A DNA stretch of 64,000 bases from Platanthera guangdongensis (GCA_039583875.1 CM077162.1:63718822-63782821), one strand, 5' to 3'; positions 10,169-20,957 are shown, counted from the first letter of the stretch. Made by a program: numbers and translations. The notes: generated from the letters alone by a model not told the origin.

Positions 10169-10931
10169 AAATCGCGCGGTGGTCTCGACCCTGCTGCCTA
10201 GCTGGCTGGAGCAGGATACCATCGGCGAGGAGGCATATAACTTCTCATTTGGCCTTTACTCGCGGGAGGACGCCACCATTTATGAAAAAGAGGCGACGCG
10301 AGTGTTGGTGCACGAAAGTGCGCGGGCTCAACTCCGCGGTCTGGAGCTGGCCCACATGGTCGGGCGGCGCTGCACCCAGTTGGAGCGGAATGCCACCTCG
10401 CTCAAGAAGTTGGCGGACGAGAAGGAGGAGGCCCGCAAGCTTGCTCAGGAGGAGGCGGACCTCCAGAGGAAGCGGGCCGACGCGGCCGAGGCGACCCTCG
10501 CTCAGTACTTGGGAGGGGTGGTACATCTCTCAGCCCACACTTACTTCTAGTTGCCGCTTCCTTTCTCAAGCCTATCCTTTAACCACCTTCCTTTTTGCAG
10601 GACCCGATGACGGCCAGCCGCCTGGGCGCCGAGATCGCCGCCCTCGGCCAGGACAAGCTGGCGCTGGAGGCGCAGGTGCGCGAGCTGGAGGCTGCCGCAG
10701 CCGCCCCTCTGCCAGCCAGCAGCAGCTGCCCGCTGGAACACCATTCCGACTACGAGTTGGAGGTGTTGATGCAGAAGAACGCCGCCAACGCCGCGAAGTA
10801 TACGATGCAGATGCTGCGGCGGGCCCGACTTCCTCAAGAGCAAGGGCGCGGGTCTCTCGGCGAGCGAGGTGGTGCCTGCGCTGTTCCTTCCTGTGCCGGA
10901 CCCCGGGGACAAGTCCTATCAGCGCCTTTAG
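10169..10931 (+). pseudogene. Antisense gene 2 of element B, exons 3-4 (coiled coil)
   Basis: Continues the frame lost at 4992 once element C is removed. Exon 3 (10169-10520) runs from VVSTLLPSWLEQD into a long charged helix (ATRVLVHESARAQLRGLE, LADEKEEARKLAQEEADLQ) typical of coiled coils. A phase-0 intron (10521-10600, donor GTACAT, acceptor CTTTTTGCAG) leads to exon 4 with a second coiled coil (GAEIAALGQDKLALEAQVRE). Near 10815 the protein-like frame changes by an indel; the alternative frame reads through a PDPGDKSYQRL-like tail to a TAG at 10929-10931. Exon lengths give a product of about 590 residues. Confidence 0.75.
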
Positions 10932-11465
10932 GACTTCTCGCCCGGGATCTCGCGTCGCCCGCACGCCTGCGCCTCGCCCGTCATGTATATACACATTTTG
11001 GGTTTGTCCAATTGTAAGCGCGGGCGGCGCCATGACTTTGCAACTTTACTTTCCTTTGTGAACGATTATGTGTTTGCCTTATGCGTATGTCTGTTATTGC
11101 TGCGCGATGTTGACTCTTTTCTCTTTTTGCGTTCGCGTCCTGCCTTAAGACTATCGCTCGCGGTCGTTCATTTCGCGTTACGCCGGCGAGGTCGTGCGTC
11201 CCCTGACTCAATTTGGGAACCGCAGGGGTCTTATTAGCCATCCCGCGAGCGGCGACCTGCCCTCACTGCCTGGGTCCGCCGTGACGCTGGCCCGCTTACT
11301 AGGAGAGGCGAGCCGGTTCGACTCATACCCGAGCCACCGGGTTTCTTTCGAGCCGACCCTCTTGCGATGCGGCCTGGGTTCTCGCCTCCTGTGGCCGTAT
11401 TCTGGTTGTCGGGCGATTACGTTAGACCTGCCCTGTTAGTCGGCGGGAAGCCGAAGCCTTTCCCA
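10932..11465. other. Element B non-coding spacer between antisense gene 2 and the tandem repeats
   Basis: No convincing gene on either strand. It would contain the 3' end of antisense gene 2 (+) and part of the gag-pol 3' untranslated region (-). Confidence 0.5.
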
Positions 11466-12184
11466 ATGAGTGACATCCAGCCATGCCAGCTAAGTGATAG
11501 CCTGGCAGCGGGATCTGCTCGAGGTCTGAAGCGGACACCGAGTGACATCCAGCCCTGCCAGCTAAGAGAGAGCCTGACAGCGAGATCTGCTCGTGGTCTG
11601 AAGTTGACACCGAGTGACATTCAGCCCTGCCAGCTAAGAGAGAGCCTGACAGCTAGATCTGCTCGGGGCCTGAAGTTGACACCGAGTGACATCCAGCTCT
11701 GCCAGCTAAGTGAGAGCCTGACAGCGGGATCTGCTCAGGGTCTGAAGTTGACACCGAGTGGCATCCAGCCCTTCCAGCTAAGAGAGAGCCTGACAGCGGG
11801 ATCTGCTCGGGGTCCAAGGGTTGACACCATCGAGTGACATCCAGCCCTGTCAGCTAGGTGAGAGCCTGACAGCGGGATCTGCTCGGGGTCTAAGGATGAC
11901 ACCGAGTGACTTTCAGGCCTGCCAGCTAGGTGAGAGCCTGACAGCGGGATCTGCTCGGGGTCTAAGGATGACACCGAGTGACTTCCAGCCCTGCCAGCTA
12001 GGTGAGAGCCTGACAGCGGGATCTGCTCGGGGTCCAGGGGTTGACACCATCGAGTGACATCCAGCCCTGTCAGCTAGGTGAGAGCCTGACAGTGGGATCT
12101 GCTCGGGGTCTAAGGATGACACCGAGTGACTTCCAGCCCTGCCAGCTAGGTGAGAGCTTGACAGCGGGATCTGCTCGGGGTCCA
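11466..12184. repeat. Ten tandem 72-76 bp repeats downstream of element B pol
   Basis: The unit begins GAGTGACATCCAGCCCTGCC and contains GCTAAGTGAGAGCCTGACAG and GGGATCTGCTCGGGGTC. Unit starts (at tgac) are 11471, 11543, 11615, 11687, 11759, 11835, 11907, 11979, 12055 and 12127. Spacing is 72 bp except for two 76-bp units with a 4-bp insertion (11759, 11979). Short ORFs here are by-products of a period divisible by three. Tandem repeats near the 3' end are known in several plant Gypsy elements and can seed satellites. Confidence 0.95.
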
Positions 12185-12274
12185 GTCAAAAGAATACATT
12201 CTATCATACGAATTACCACAACAGAGTTGACATATTAAGAGATTTCATTAAGAATAAAACACCACTTACATGTC

Positions 12275-13546
12275 TCAAGGATAGAAACGTTTCAAGTCGT
12301 CACCGTTCCAGGTGAGACTTAGGGTCTCGCACTCCACATTTCGGAGTCGATACCCTCCTGACCTCAGTGCCTCCTTTACAATGAATGAGCCTTCCCAGCT
12401 GGGGTTGAGCTTCCCCACGGTTGCCAACCTTCCCGCTGCATACACTTTCTTTAGCATCAAGTCCCCTTCCGCAAACTGTTTGACTCTGACGTGCTTGCCA
12501 AAGTACTTGGCCATCCTTCTCTTCACCTCTTCTTGTCGGACGGCGGAAAGGTCCCGCAGCTCTTCCACCATGTCAAGGGAGAGCCGCAACTCTTCCTCGT
12601 TCTCAGCCTGCCATTCTTCCCTGCCTTCCCCGGCCGCAACAACTCGAGGTATTTGAACTTCAAATTCTACGGGGAGCACTGCCTCGCACCCATGAGAGAG
12701 CTTGAAGGGGGTCTCTCCTGTAGCTGTGTTGGGGGTGGTCCTCAAGGCCCTGAGAACCACGGGAAGCTGCTCCACCCAGCTCCCCTTCAGATTTTCCACT
12801 TTCTTTTTTAGGAGGTTAACAATGATTTTGTTCGCGGCCTCCACCTGCCCGTTGCTCCTGGGGTGGTGGACCGAGGCGAACCTGAGGTCGATCCCAAGCT
12901 GCTCGCAGAAATTGGTAAACTCCGCGCTGGCGAACTGGGGCCCATTGTCCGTGACAATGGCCTGGGGCAGCCCATGGCGGCAGATGATCTCCCCCCAAAC
13001 GAAGTTTCTGATGACCTGGGAAGTCACCTTGGCCAGCGCCTTCACCTCCAACCACTTGGAGAAGTAATCGATCATCACCAACAGGAACCTCCTTTGCCCA
13101 CTGGCCTGGGGGAACGGTCCAACCAAGTCCATTCCCCAAATGGCGAAGGACCAGGGGGCTGTGATACTCTTGAGTCGCTGGGCCGGCTGTAGCTGGAGGG
13201 GGGCAAATAGCTGGCACTTGTGGCATCTTCTTGCGAACTCTGCCGCATCGCGGCCCAGGGTGGGCCAGAAATACCCTTGCCTGACGATCCTTCCTTCTAG
13301 GGTCCGGCTCCCGGAGTGACTCCCACACTCCCCGGAGTGGACTTCTTTCAAGATTTTTGTACTTCCCCCTCGACCACGCAACGAGCCAACATCCCCGAGA
13401 GTCTTCCTGTACAGCTGCCCGTCCCAGAGGAGGTAATACGCCGACTTGTATCTGAGCTTCTTTTTGTCCACCCCCTCCGGATACTCTCCCATGGAAAGGA
13501 AGGTTGTGACCGAGTCCATCCACGAGGGCCGCTGATCTATCTCCAT
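12275..13546 (-). CDS. pol: Element B integrase
   Basis: An open frame of 423 codons. The N-terminal zinc-binding region is at residues about 88-133 (HSGECGSHSGSRTL ... CHKCQ). The catalytic triad is visible: Asp in WGMDLVGPFP, Asp in VTDNGPQFAS and Glu in HPRSNGQVEAANK. The C-terminal part (VKQFAEGDLMLKK, GKLNPSWEGSF) is the usual Gypsy tail, with no chromodomain, as expected for Tat. It inserts cDNA into the host genome. It is out of frame with the RT-RNase H ORF upstream by an indel near 13565-13600, so it is not expressed as part of an intact polyprotein. No internal stop. Confidence 0.92.
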   Translation of the reverse strand: MEIDQRPSWMDSVTTFLSMGEYPEGVDKKKLRYKSAYYLLWDGQLYRKTLGDVGSLRGRGGSTKILKEVHSGECGSHSGSRTLEGRIVRQGYFWPTLGRDAAEFARRCHKCQLFAPLQLQPAQRLKSITAPWSFAIWGMDLVGPFPQASGQRRFLLVMIDYFSKWLEVKALAKVTSQVIRNFVWGEIICRHGLPQAIVTDNGPQFASAEFTNFCEQLGIDLRFASVHHPRSNGQVEAANKIIVNLLKKKVENLKGSWVEQLPVVLRALRTTPNTATGETPFKLSHGCEAVLPVEFEVQIPRVVAAGEGREEWQAENEEELRLSLDMVEELRDLSAVRQEEVKRRMAKYFGKHVRVKQFAEGDLMLKKVYAAGRLATVGKLNPSWEGSFIVKEALRSGGYRLRNVECETLSLTWNGDDLKRFYP

Positions 13547-15123
13547 GAGCTCTCCCTCTTCGATGGAAGGGCGAAATAGGTCAATGATGGTACCCCCACC
13601 CGCGGGCCATGCTTCGCTAGCTGATCGACCTGCTCATTCTCCTCCCGGGGCACGTGCTGGATGGAAAAAGTTGGGAATGTGCCAATGACCCCCTTTACTT
13701 TGGCTAAGTATAACCGCAGGGTAGACTCTCTTGCCTCAAACTCCCCGTTGATCTGGGAAACTACCACCATGGAATCAGTAAGGACCTCCACGTCCAACAC
13801 CCCCAGCTCCTTGGCCAGGCGCAGCCCTGCTATCACGGGCTCATATTCGGCCTGATTGTTGGTGATGGAGAAGTGCACCACCACCGTCTGCTCAATTCTA
13901 GTCCCCTGGGGGCTCTCCAAGATTACCCCCACTCCTAGGGAATGTCTTCCCAAGGCGCCATCTACCTTCACCTTCCAAGGAATCGGACGAGCGAGCTCTT
14001 CTTCCGCCACCTCAATCGCATAATCGGCCAAGAAGTCGGCCATCGCTTGAGCTTTGATCGAGAGGCGGGGGACGAAGGAGACGTCGAACTCACTCAACTC
14101 CACTGACCACTTGGCCAGCCTGCCAGAATGCTCCACCCCCTCAAAGATGTTGCGGAGGGGATGGTCAGTCACCACTCGGATTGAGTAAGCCTGGAAATAG
14201 GGCCGCAGCCTTCGGGCTGAGATGACCAGGGCGAAGGCCAGCTTATCCAAAATTGGATACCGGAGCTCGGCCTTCCTTAGGACCCGGCTCACGTAATATA
14301 TAGGGAGCTGCTTCTTCCCCTCTTCACAAACTAAGACAGAGCTTAAGGCCTCCGCCCCGAACCCGAGATACAAAAACAGGTCCTCCCCCTCCTTTGGCCC
14401 TTGGAGCAATGGGGCCCGAGTCAACTGCATCTTGAGGGCCCGGAATGCCTCCTCGCACTCCTTGGTCCACACGAATTTTTGACTCCCCCTCAGTGTTTTG
14501 AAGAAGGGGGAGCACTTCTCCCCAGCCCGGGAGAGGAACCTACTTAGCCCTGCCAGCTTCCCCGTCAGCCGTTGCACCTCCTTAGTATTCCGCTGCGACC
14601 CCAGCTCCATGATAGCCTTGACCTTATCAGGATTCAGGGGTGAGGAGGTGCCCCAAGAACTTTCCCTGCTAGCCCCGAAGACACACTTCAGGGGGTTCAA
14701 CCGCATCTCGTACTTGCGCAGGGTAGCAAAGGTCTCCTCTTGGTCCTGGAGGTGAGAGTCCACATCCTGACTCTTGATCATGAGATCATCTACGTACACC
14801 TCCAGGTTCCTCCCCTTCTGTTCTTTGAAGACCCTATCCATCATTTTCTGGTTGGTCGCCCCTACATTCTTCAGCCCGAAGGACATCATTTTATAGCAGT
14901 AGCATCCATCCCCCGTGATGAACGAGACATCTTTGACGTCCCGGGGGTGCATCCTGATTTGATGATAACCTGAAAATGCATCTAGAAAACTCATTACAAA
15001 AAAACCAACGGCTGAGTCAACCAGCGCGTCGATCCGAGGCAAGGGATAAGTACTTTGGACAAGATTTATTAAGCAAAGAGAAGTCGATACATATACGCCA
15101 TCGGCCGTCTCCCTTTTAACCAT
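13537..15123 (-). pseudogene. pol: Element B reverse transcriptase and RNase H (two RNase H-like regions)
   Basis: RT motifs include FLDAFSGYHQI, MMSFGLKNVGATNQKMMDRVF and the active site YVDDLMIKS. A Gypsy RNase H follows (LYLGFGAEALSSVL, LRPYFQAYSIRVVTDHPL) and then a second one (VKVDGALGRHSLGVGVIL ... NNQAEYEPVIAGLRLA ... VLTDSMVVVSQ). The second, archaeal-type RNase H is a mark of the Tat lineage. The N-terminal part is damaged: between 15049 and 15117 the conserved region before YPLPRID is readable only in another frame, so two nearly compensating indels hide it. The frame ends out of phase with the integrase. Confidence 0.9.
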
Positions 15124-15150
15124 GACTACGTTAGAGACCCAGCCGGGGTA

Positions 15151-15909
15151 CTAGATCTCGGATATGAAGCCGACCTTGAGAAGCTTCGCCACCTCCTCCC
15201 TGATGGGCTCGGCCAGCTTGTCCGCCGTGGACCTCTTCTTTTGTTGAACGGGGCGTGTTCCCGGGTCCAAGTTGAGGCGGTGCCAAGCCACATCCGCGTC
15301 AACCCCCGACATTTCCGCGGCGCTCCATCCGAAGATGTCCACGTTCTTCTGGATGCATGCTAGCATCATGCCTTGGTCCTCCGGGGTCAGTCCTCCGCTG
15401 ACGCGGACCTTCTCCACCCTGCCTCCACGGGTGAGGACCTCCAGCTCCACAACCTCTTCCGCAGCCTCCAACCTGGACTGTTCCCCCCATTCTCCAACAT
15501 CCCTCTCCTCTGGGACGAGGACCTCCGCCTCTACCTCTTCCTCTACGACCATCGCTTCGGCCAGCTCCCCCCGATCTCCTCCTACCACCTCAACCTCGGT
15601 GTAGCTCTCCACCTCCATCTCCTCCCTACCAGCTTCCTGCTCCGCCTCCTCCATCCTTCGCTCCATCTCCTCGGCCCCCTCTTGCCAGGAGATGGAGTTC
15701 ACGGCAGTGACGTAGCATTCCCGCGTCACCTTGGGGTCCCCCCTGACCCGGACCTGAATCCCCTCGGCACTGAACTTCAAGCACTGATGGAACGATGAGG
15801 GGACGCAGCGGAATGCACTGATGAGGGGCCTCCCGAAGATGGCGCTGTAGCTGCTGGGGGCATCCACGATGACGAACCTGCAGTTCCTGGACTGCCCCCA
15901 TGGTGACAT
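15151..15909 (-). pseudogene. pol: Element B protease C-terminal half and linker to RT
   Basis: Encodes the second part of the retropepsin (FVIVDAPSSYSAIFGRP, LISAFRCVPSSFHQCLKF), a very acidic linker (about 15380-15660) and the segment before RT (DIFGWSAAEMSGVD, HRLNLDPGTRPVQQKKR). It ends at a TAG (15151-15153) where related elements have Gln before a Tyr-Pro pair; the frame continues into the RT ORF. It is out of frame with the N-terminal protease half. Confidence 0.85.
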
Positions 15910-16135
15910 GGAGGCCTACCCCTCCTTCCACCTCCTTCCTCTCCCCCGAAAATCCGAACAAGGGCATATCCGAGGCCAACACCCTCTTCGCCTCCACCTT
16001 CATCTCGTCAAACGCCTTCTTAAAGACGACGTTGACGGAGCTCCCGTTATCAACGAGGATCCTGGAGACGGTAAAATTTTCGATGGCTGTCTGGATGACC
16101 AGCGCATCGCAAAATGTATCCTCATGATCCGGCAT
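15905..16135 (-). pseudogene. pol: Element B aspartic protease, N-terminal half
   Basis: The active site appears as SRILVDNGSSVNVVF, with Asp-Asn-Gly in the D-S/T/N-G position. The frame shifts near 15905 into the C-terminal half. It processes the Gag-Pol precursor in intact relatives. Confidence 0.85.
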
Positions 16136-16239
16136 ATCGCTCTTGGAGAAGGTGATCCTCTCTTATGGGGGTGGGGTTTGGGATGTGGAGCCAACGCTCC
16201 GGCGATACATGGTGTGGAGGTTTGCCCTCCGGGAGGCCT

Positions 16240-17690
16240 CTACCCCCACCCCCCGTGGATCACTCTGATCCCTCCTCGAGTCCCGACGTCCTCCCGGTCT
16301 TCACAGCGGTCCTTCTCCGCCCGAGGCAGGATCTCCTCGATCCTCACTTCCTGGCGCCCTTGCTGCTGCTGGTGCTCCCTGTTTCCCCTCATTTCGAGGA
16401 ACTCTGGGCACGTGGCTGTGGCGTGCCCTTCCTCCTGATGGAAGTCGCAGTAGGGCAACTCCACCCTAACTTCTCTCCTCCTCCTTCCTGCTCTCCTCCT
16501 CTCCCCTATGGCTATAGTCATAGTCTCTTCCTGATCGGGGAGTCGAGGCCTCTGGGCCTGCCTCCAGCCCAGGGGGTGGAATTGATCTTGCCCCCCTTGA
16601 TGACGGTCCCTTCCTTGATACCCTCTCTGTGGCCCCCGCCCTTGCCACTCGGGCCTCCAGCCCAGCCGACGGTCGGGCTCCTGACGCCCCCACCTGGGTT
16701 GCTGCTGCCCCTGTCTGCCTCTGCTCCCTCTGTCGGTGCTCGACCCTCCTCTCCTCCCGCCCTCTTCCGCCTTTCGGCTCCTTCTCTTCCTCTGTGGCCC
16801 ACCTGGCCAGCTTCCGGGCGAACTCCGGATTTGACGCCTCCCCGTCAACTTCCCTTGCCGCCCTCTCCATCAACTCCTCGTAGGAGAGGGGGGGGCACTC
16901 TCTTCAGCTTCATCCTGAAGAATCCTTGCTGCAGGCCCAGGGTGAAAGTCATCATCAGGCTGGGGCCCGACATCTGGACCTGGGTGACCTCCTCCTGGAA
17001 CCGGTCGAGGTAGCTCCCCAACGTCTCATTCACTCCCTATTTGATGTGGAACAGGGACTCAGACTCCTTCTTCCTCCTCTTCGAGATAGTGAACCTCAAC
17101 ATAAACTCCCGGCGCAGGTCCTCGAAACAGTAGATGGAGCTGGCCGACAGCTGATGAAACCACTCCCTCGCTTTCTCTTTGAGGGTGATGGCGAAGAGTC
17201 GGCACTTGAACCCGTCCGACATCTGCCGTATCGAGACCACGTCATCAAACCACTGGACGTGTTGGACCGGGTCTCCCTTCCCGGTGTAGTAGGACATTTC
17301 AGGTTCCCTGAACCCATCTGGAACTGGGGCGGAAGAGGCCAGCTCGCTAAAGGGGCTGCCTCCTCCTGCCGGGCGAGCCGGAGCATCTCGCGCGCCCACG
17401 TCGCCGAACCGGCCGCCGCTCGCCGAGGCGGGGAAAAGCACGCGCCCTGGGAGCTCTCCTCCCCTTCCGTCCTCAGCAACCTCCTTCCCGGCTCGCCTAC
17501 CGGGAGCGTCCTCGCCCAGTGACGGGGCGGCAACGATCTGAGCGGCTGGAGTCGAGCACTTGGCCCGCGTGCCGAGTGCGAACTTGACAAGGCTCAACAC
17601 CTCGTTCCTGAAATCTTCAAGCATCCCCACCATGGCTAGAGGCAGGGGTGGAGGCGAGTCCGACCTTTCAGATTCCTGTCCTCCTGTCAT
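16240..17690 (-). pseudogene. gag: Element B gag
   Basis: I choose ATG 17690 (MTGGQESERSD) because the longer open frame runs back into the LTR. The retrotransposon gag domain shows in YYTGKGDPVQHVQWFDD and FAITLKEKAREWFHQL. A TAG at 17037-17039 stands where Gln precedes G-V-N-E-T-L. Further on, the frame shifts near 16860 into an Arg/Glu/Gly-rich stretch, and shifts again before a zinc knuckle of CHHC type (YCDFHQEEGHATATC, near 16405-16450). This Cys-His variant is usual in Tat gags. Gag forms the particle and binds RNA. Confidence 0.85.
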
Positions 17691-17727
17691 CGAGCTCGCT
17701 GAAGGTTTTCTGTGCTGATCACGCTCC

Positions 17728-17745
17728 ACACTCACCGCACCAAAA
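17728..17745 (-). other. Element B primer binding site
   Basis: Directly after the 5' LTR the minus strand reads TTTTGGTGCGGTGAGTGTG. The TGG core fits the CCA end of a tRNA three bases from the LTR. I cannot name the tRNA. Confidence 0.6.
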
Positions 17746-18683
17746 TGTTGAAACCGAAATCTGGGTCTCCTGTGGAGTTCACCCTTGAGGAAGGGGTGAT
17801 CACGCACCTACTTCGCTCCTGCAAGCAAAACAACAAAAGAAACAAAGGAAAACAGACCGAAGGGCTCGGAGGGGAGGACCCACCACACACCCGGAAGACT
17901 TGAGAGCACTTCCCCTCCTTAGCCACAGGCCGAGCTAAGGCTACCTCAGAAAGCACTAGAAGACTAAGGAGCAAGTGAATATGAGAGCCTGCCTTCTGAG
18001 GTGCCCTCTTGGGTCCTATTTATAGAATTCTGAAAACGGCCTGCAAACAGCCAACCTCCGTTGTTTTGAATAGCTATGTGCAGTCCAACTTGGTCTGCCA
18101 ACAGCGTAGCTCCGCTGTTCCAACAAACTATTCGCACCCATGGAGAGGGCATCCAAGTAATTTTACCTCTGGGCCTCTACTGGGCCCACCCCAGGGATAT
18201 GAAGGTCAGCTCGCCACTACTCTCCCCTCGCGGGAGGCGGGTGCGACCTGGCTCCTGCGGCTCGCCTACTCTTCTTGGGCGAGCACGAGCCGGACCACCT
18301 CGACCCGCCAATCCTCTGCCGAGGTGGATCGGCGTCCAGGTCACGCATAGGAGAGCGGGCTGGCGGCCAGGCTTCCAACTGTAACCATGAGAGCCCCGGA
18401 GGAGGGCTCGCCGATCTGGACTCGTCGAACCCATCCCCGAATACCAGTTCGATGAATGTTGACCAAAAAGCTCTGTTCGACGAATGGCGAACCCAAACTC
18501 TGCTCGACGAATGGCGGGCGAGCTAGAAGGGGAAGGGACCAGCTCGCGCGGCTCGCTCGCCTGACTTCGGCGAGAGCGAGCTGGCCGTCTGCTGCCTACC
18601 CGCATGTTGTTCTGGTGCGGGCCGGGCGCCTTGGTCCGCTCTCCTGGCTTGGCGGACACACTCGGCGAACACGGGGTTGTACA
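17746..18683 (-). repeat. Element B 5' LTR
   Basis: 938 bp, TGTTGAAACC to GGTTGTACA on the + strand, a few percent different from 1110-2035. The minus-strand TATAAATA box is at 18017-18024. The flank AGATT (18684-18688) is the second target copy. Confidence 0.93.
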
Positions 18684-19608
18684 AGATTGTCTTCATAGAA
18701 ATAGGAATTCAACATAACACAAATTCTCATTCTAATTTCTCACAAGTCAAGGGGGAGACGACAATCCCAAGGAGGAGAAGGAAGACGAAAGTCTTCAAGA
18801 AAATCTTCAGATCATTTTAACTAGTGATCAGAAGATTTAAGTGGGTCTGTTCTACAATTTCTTCTACGAAATCAAGCCGATCATCATGAAGATTGTCGAT
18901 CCAGAAAAGTATTTGTTCAGCTGGTTAATTCATTAAGATTTATTCAAGTATAGCTGAATTGAAGAATCTGAATTCATTCAGATAAGTCAGATTACATATT
19001 TTGTATTATGATTGTATTTAGCTCTTAAATTCTATAAGATCTCTATAAGATCTTAGTGGGTAGGAGAGATAATCTCTGAGTTGTAATCTTAATTTATAAA
19101 GGCTGAGATATGGTTCTTCAGGGACCTGAGGTAGGTGATTTGAGTAGAATCACTGAGGTGTAAGTCCGTGTTATAAAGGCTGAGGTATGATTCTTGAGGG
19201 ATCTGAGGTAGGAGATTATGAGACTCTCTGAGGTAGGACCTGCTAGTCTGAGTGTAGGTTTCTTAACTGAAACTGAGACTGTAAGATCTCTGGATCTGAG
19301 TTCAAGAGAAGAAGATATAACCTTATCTAGCATATTGCTAGTGAAGAAGAAAGGGGGAAAGTGGATGTACCCTAGATAGTGGAACCACTATAAATTCTCT
19401 GTGTGTGTTATGATCTGTTTGCGCTTGTACTGTGATCTGAGTTTTGCTTGTGCTGAGTTCTGTGATTAATTGTGCTGAGTTATTGTGAAACAAATTTCTA
19501 AAAGTACATTATCTGCTGAACATTTATGTGACAGAATTGACAAAGTATTTTAAAAGACACTTATTCACCCCTCTATAAGTGATTATCTACTCATAGAATT
19601 ATCTTTCA
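18684..19608 (+). mobile_element. Element A 5' LTR, right part (R-U5)
   Basis: Resumes the LTR after element B and matches 30505-31358. Near 19350 it contains AAGGGGGAAAGTGGATGTAC and CCACTATAAATT, both also found in the LTRs of element E, which ties A and E to one lineage. The 3' LTR of A lacks about 120 bp here (missing between TTTCTTAACT and CCTAGATAG). The LTR ends ATCTTTCA. Confidence 0.92.
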
Positions 19609-19625
19609 ATTGGTATCAGAGGGAG
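19609..19625 (+). other. Element A primer binding site
   Basis: ATTGGTATCAGAGGGAG directly after the LTR CA end. Complementary to initiator-Met tRNA. Confidence 0.9.
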
Positions 19626-19773
19626 ATTATTAAAGAAAGATCTAACAGCCTGAAAAAGATCCAAAGAGTAGTTGAAAAATATCAGATTTAATTACTTCTG
19701 AATCTCACAGAGAACTCAGCTATATGAAACTGTCAATATGTAATAAGGATAACTTTGCTATATGGAAGCAAAG

Positions 19774-20484
19774 TGTTGAAACCAAAATCTCGGTCTCCTG
19801 TGGAGTTCACCCTTGGGGAAGGGGTGATCGTGCACCTACTTCACTCCTGCAAGCAAAACAATAAAAAAAACAAGGGGAACCGACCCAAGGGCTCAGCGGG
19901 GAGGACCCACCACACACCCGGAAGATCTGAGAGCGCTTCCCCTTCTTAGCCAGAGGCCGAGCTAATGTACCCTCAGAAAGTACTTGAAAACTGGAGCAGG
20001 AGAGCACAGGAAGCATGCCTTCTGCGGTACCCCTTGAGTCCTATTTATAGTTTTCAGAATCTGAACTGCCAATAACCAAACTGAACTGACCAGAAATTAC
20101 CAGAAAACCCTTGGATGGGTCTGCCAACAGCCAAACTCTTCTATTTTGAAGGGCTATAGGCAGACCAGCGGGGGCAAAATAGTAAAAAGTACCTCATGGG
20201 TCCAGGCGAGCTGAGGAGCTTGGTCACCTCGGCAGATCCAATTCGCCTACTGTTGTCGAGCTCCTTTGCGAGAGCGCGAGCTGGGGCGGCGAGCTCGCCC
20301 ATCCGTTGGTCACCATCAGTCGACCTTAGCTCGACGATTCTTGGACTAGCTCGGCGGATGCCGAGCTCGCGGTCGACAAATGCCGAGCTCGGGCTCGGCT
20401 TCTTGCTGCCGAGCTCGCCCACTATCTTCAGCCCGATCGGTCTGGCTCCTGGCGACCCTTATTTGCCGGACACGGGGTTGTAGA
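19774..20484 (-). mobile_element. Solo LTR of a B-related Gypsy family in element A gag
   Basis: Starts TGTTGAAACC and ends near ACGGGGTTGTA, with the same order of blocks as the B LTRs but a diverged middle and a shorter length (about 710 bp). TATA-like CTATTTATAG at 20039-20048. No internal region follows: gag of A resumes at once. The target duplication is not clean (CAAAG left, GAATG right), so either the insertion is old or the end is misjudged by a few bases. Confidence 0.82.
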
Positions 20485-20957
20485 ATGTGAGATTGTTTAT
20501 GAAGACTTCAGATCCAAGAATCTTTGTCACTGTACAAGAAGGACCATATGTTCCAATGAAGATATCAGTCTTAGATGCAAATGATCAAACTTTTAAGAAA
20601 CTGTCTGAAATGACAAAGGATGAAGTGGTTCTTGCCACCATGGATAAAATAGCTCAAAATATAATTGTCAGTGCAATAGACAATTCAACCTTTCAGAATC
20701 TAGTGCACTGTAAAACATTCAAGGAGATGTGAGACACTCTCATAGTATACATGGAAGGCACAAAAGAAGTAAGAGATGATAAAAAGTCACTACTAAATCA
20801 GCAGTATGAAACATTCAGACAAGAAAAGACTGATTCTATAGAATTATGTTGTGAAAAGTTCTTTATAATAGTAAATGACTTGAAAAACTATGGTAGAGAA
20901 TTCTAAAAGTAGAGAATTCTCAAATTATGAGCTGAATGACAAATTTCTGAGATCACT

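Larger units (their letters stand above)
1110..18683 (-). mobile_element. Element B: Tat-type (Retand-like) Ty3/Gypsy LTR retrotransposon with antisense genes
   Basis: Two LTRs (1110-2035 and 17746-18683) with TG...CA ends in the same orientation bound an internal region. In the minus direction it reads primer site, gag, protease, reverse transcriptase, RNase H, integrase, tandem repeats, antisense genes, polypurine tract, 3' LTR. The order PR-RT-RH-INT marks Gypsy. An extra RNase H after RT and an additional antisense ORF between integrase and the 3' LTR are known features of the Tat lineage (Ogre/Retand group). Gag and pol are broken by stops and frameshifts. Element C is inserted in antisense gene 2. 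Confidence 0.92.

Noticed and set aside
11466..12184. CRISPR-like array
   Set aside because: Units are contiguous repeats without unique spacers, and the DNA is plant nuclear.
11367..12238. Repeat proteins in the tandem array (156-, 79- and 78-codon ORFs on both strands)
   Set aside because: They follow from a 72-bp period without stop codons. Both strands are open, and the 76-bp units break the frame.
16165..17013. 282-codon Pro/Ser-rich + strand ORF
   Set aside because: Antisense shadow of element B gag, whose Arg/Gly/Glu-rich codons read as Pro/Ser/Leu.
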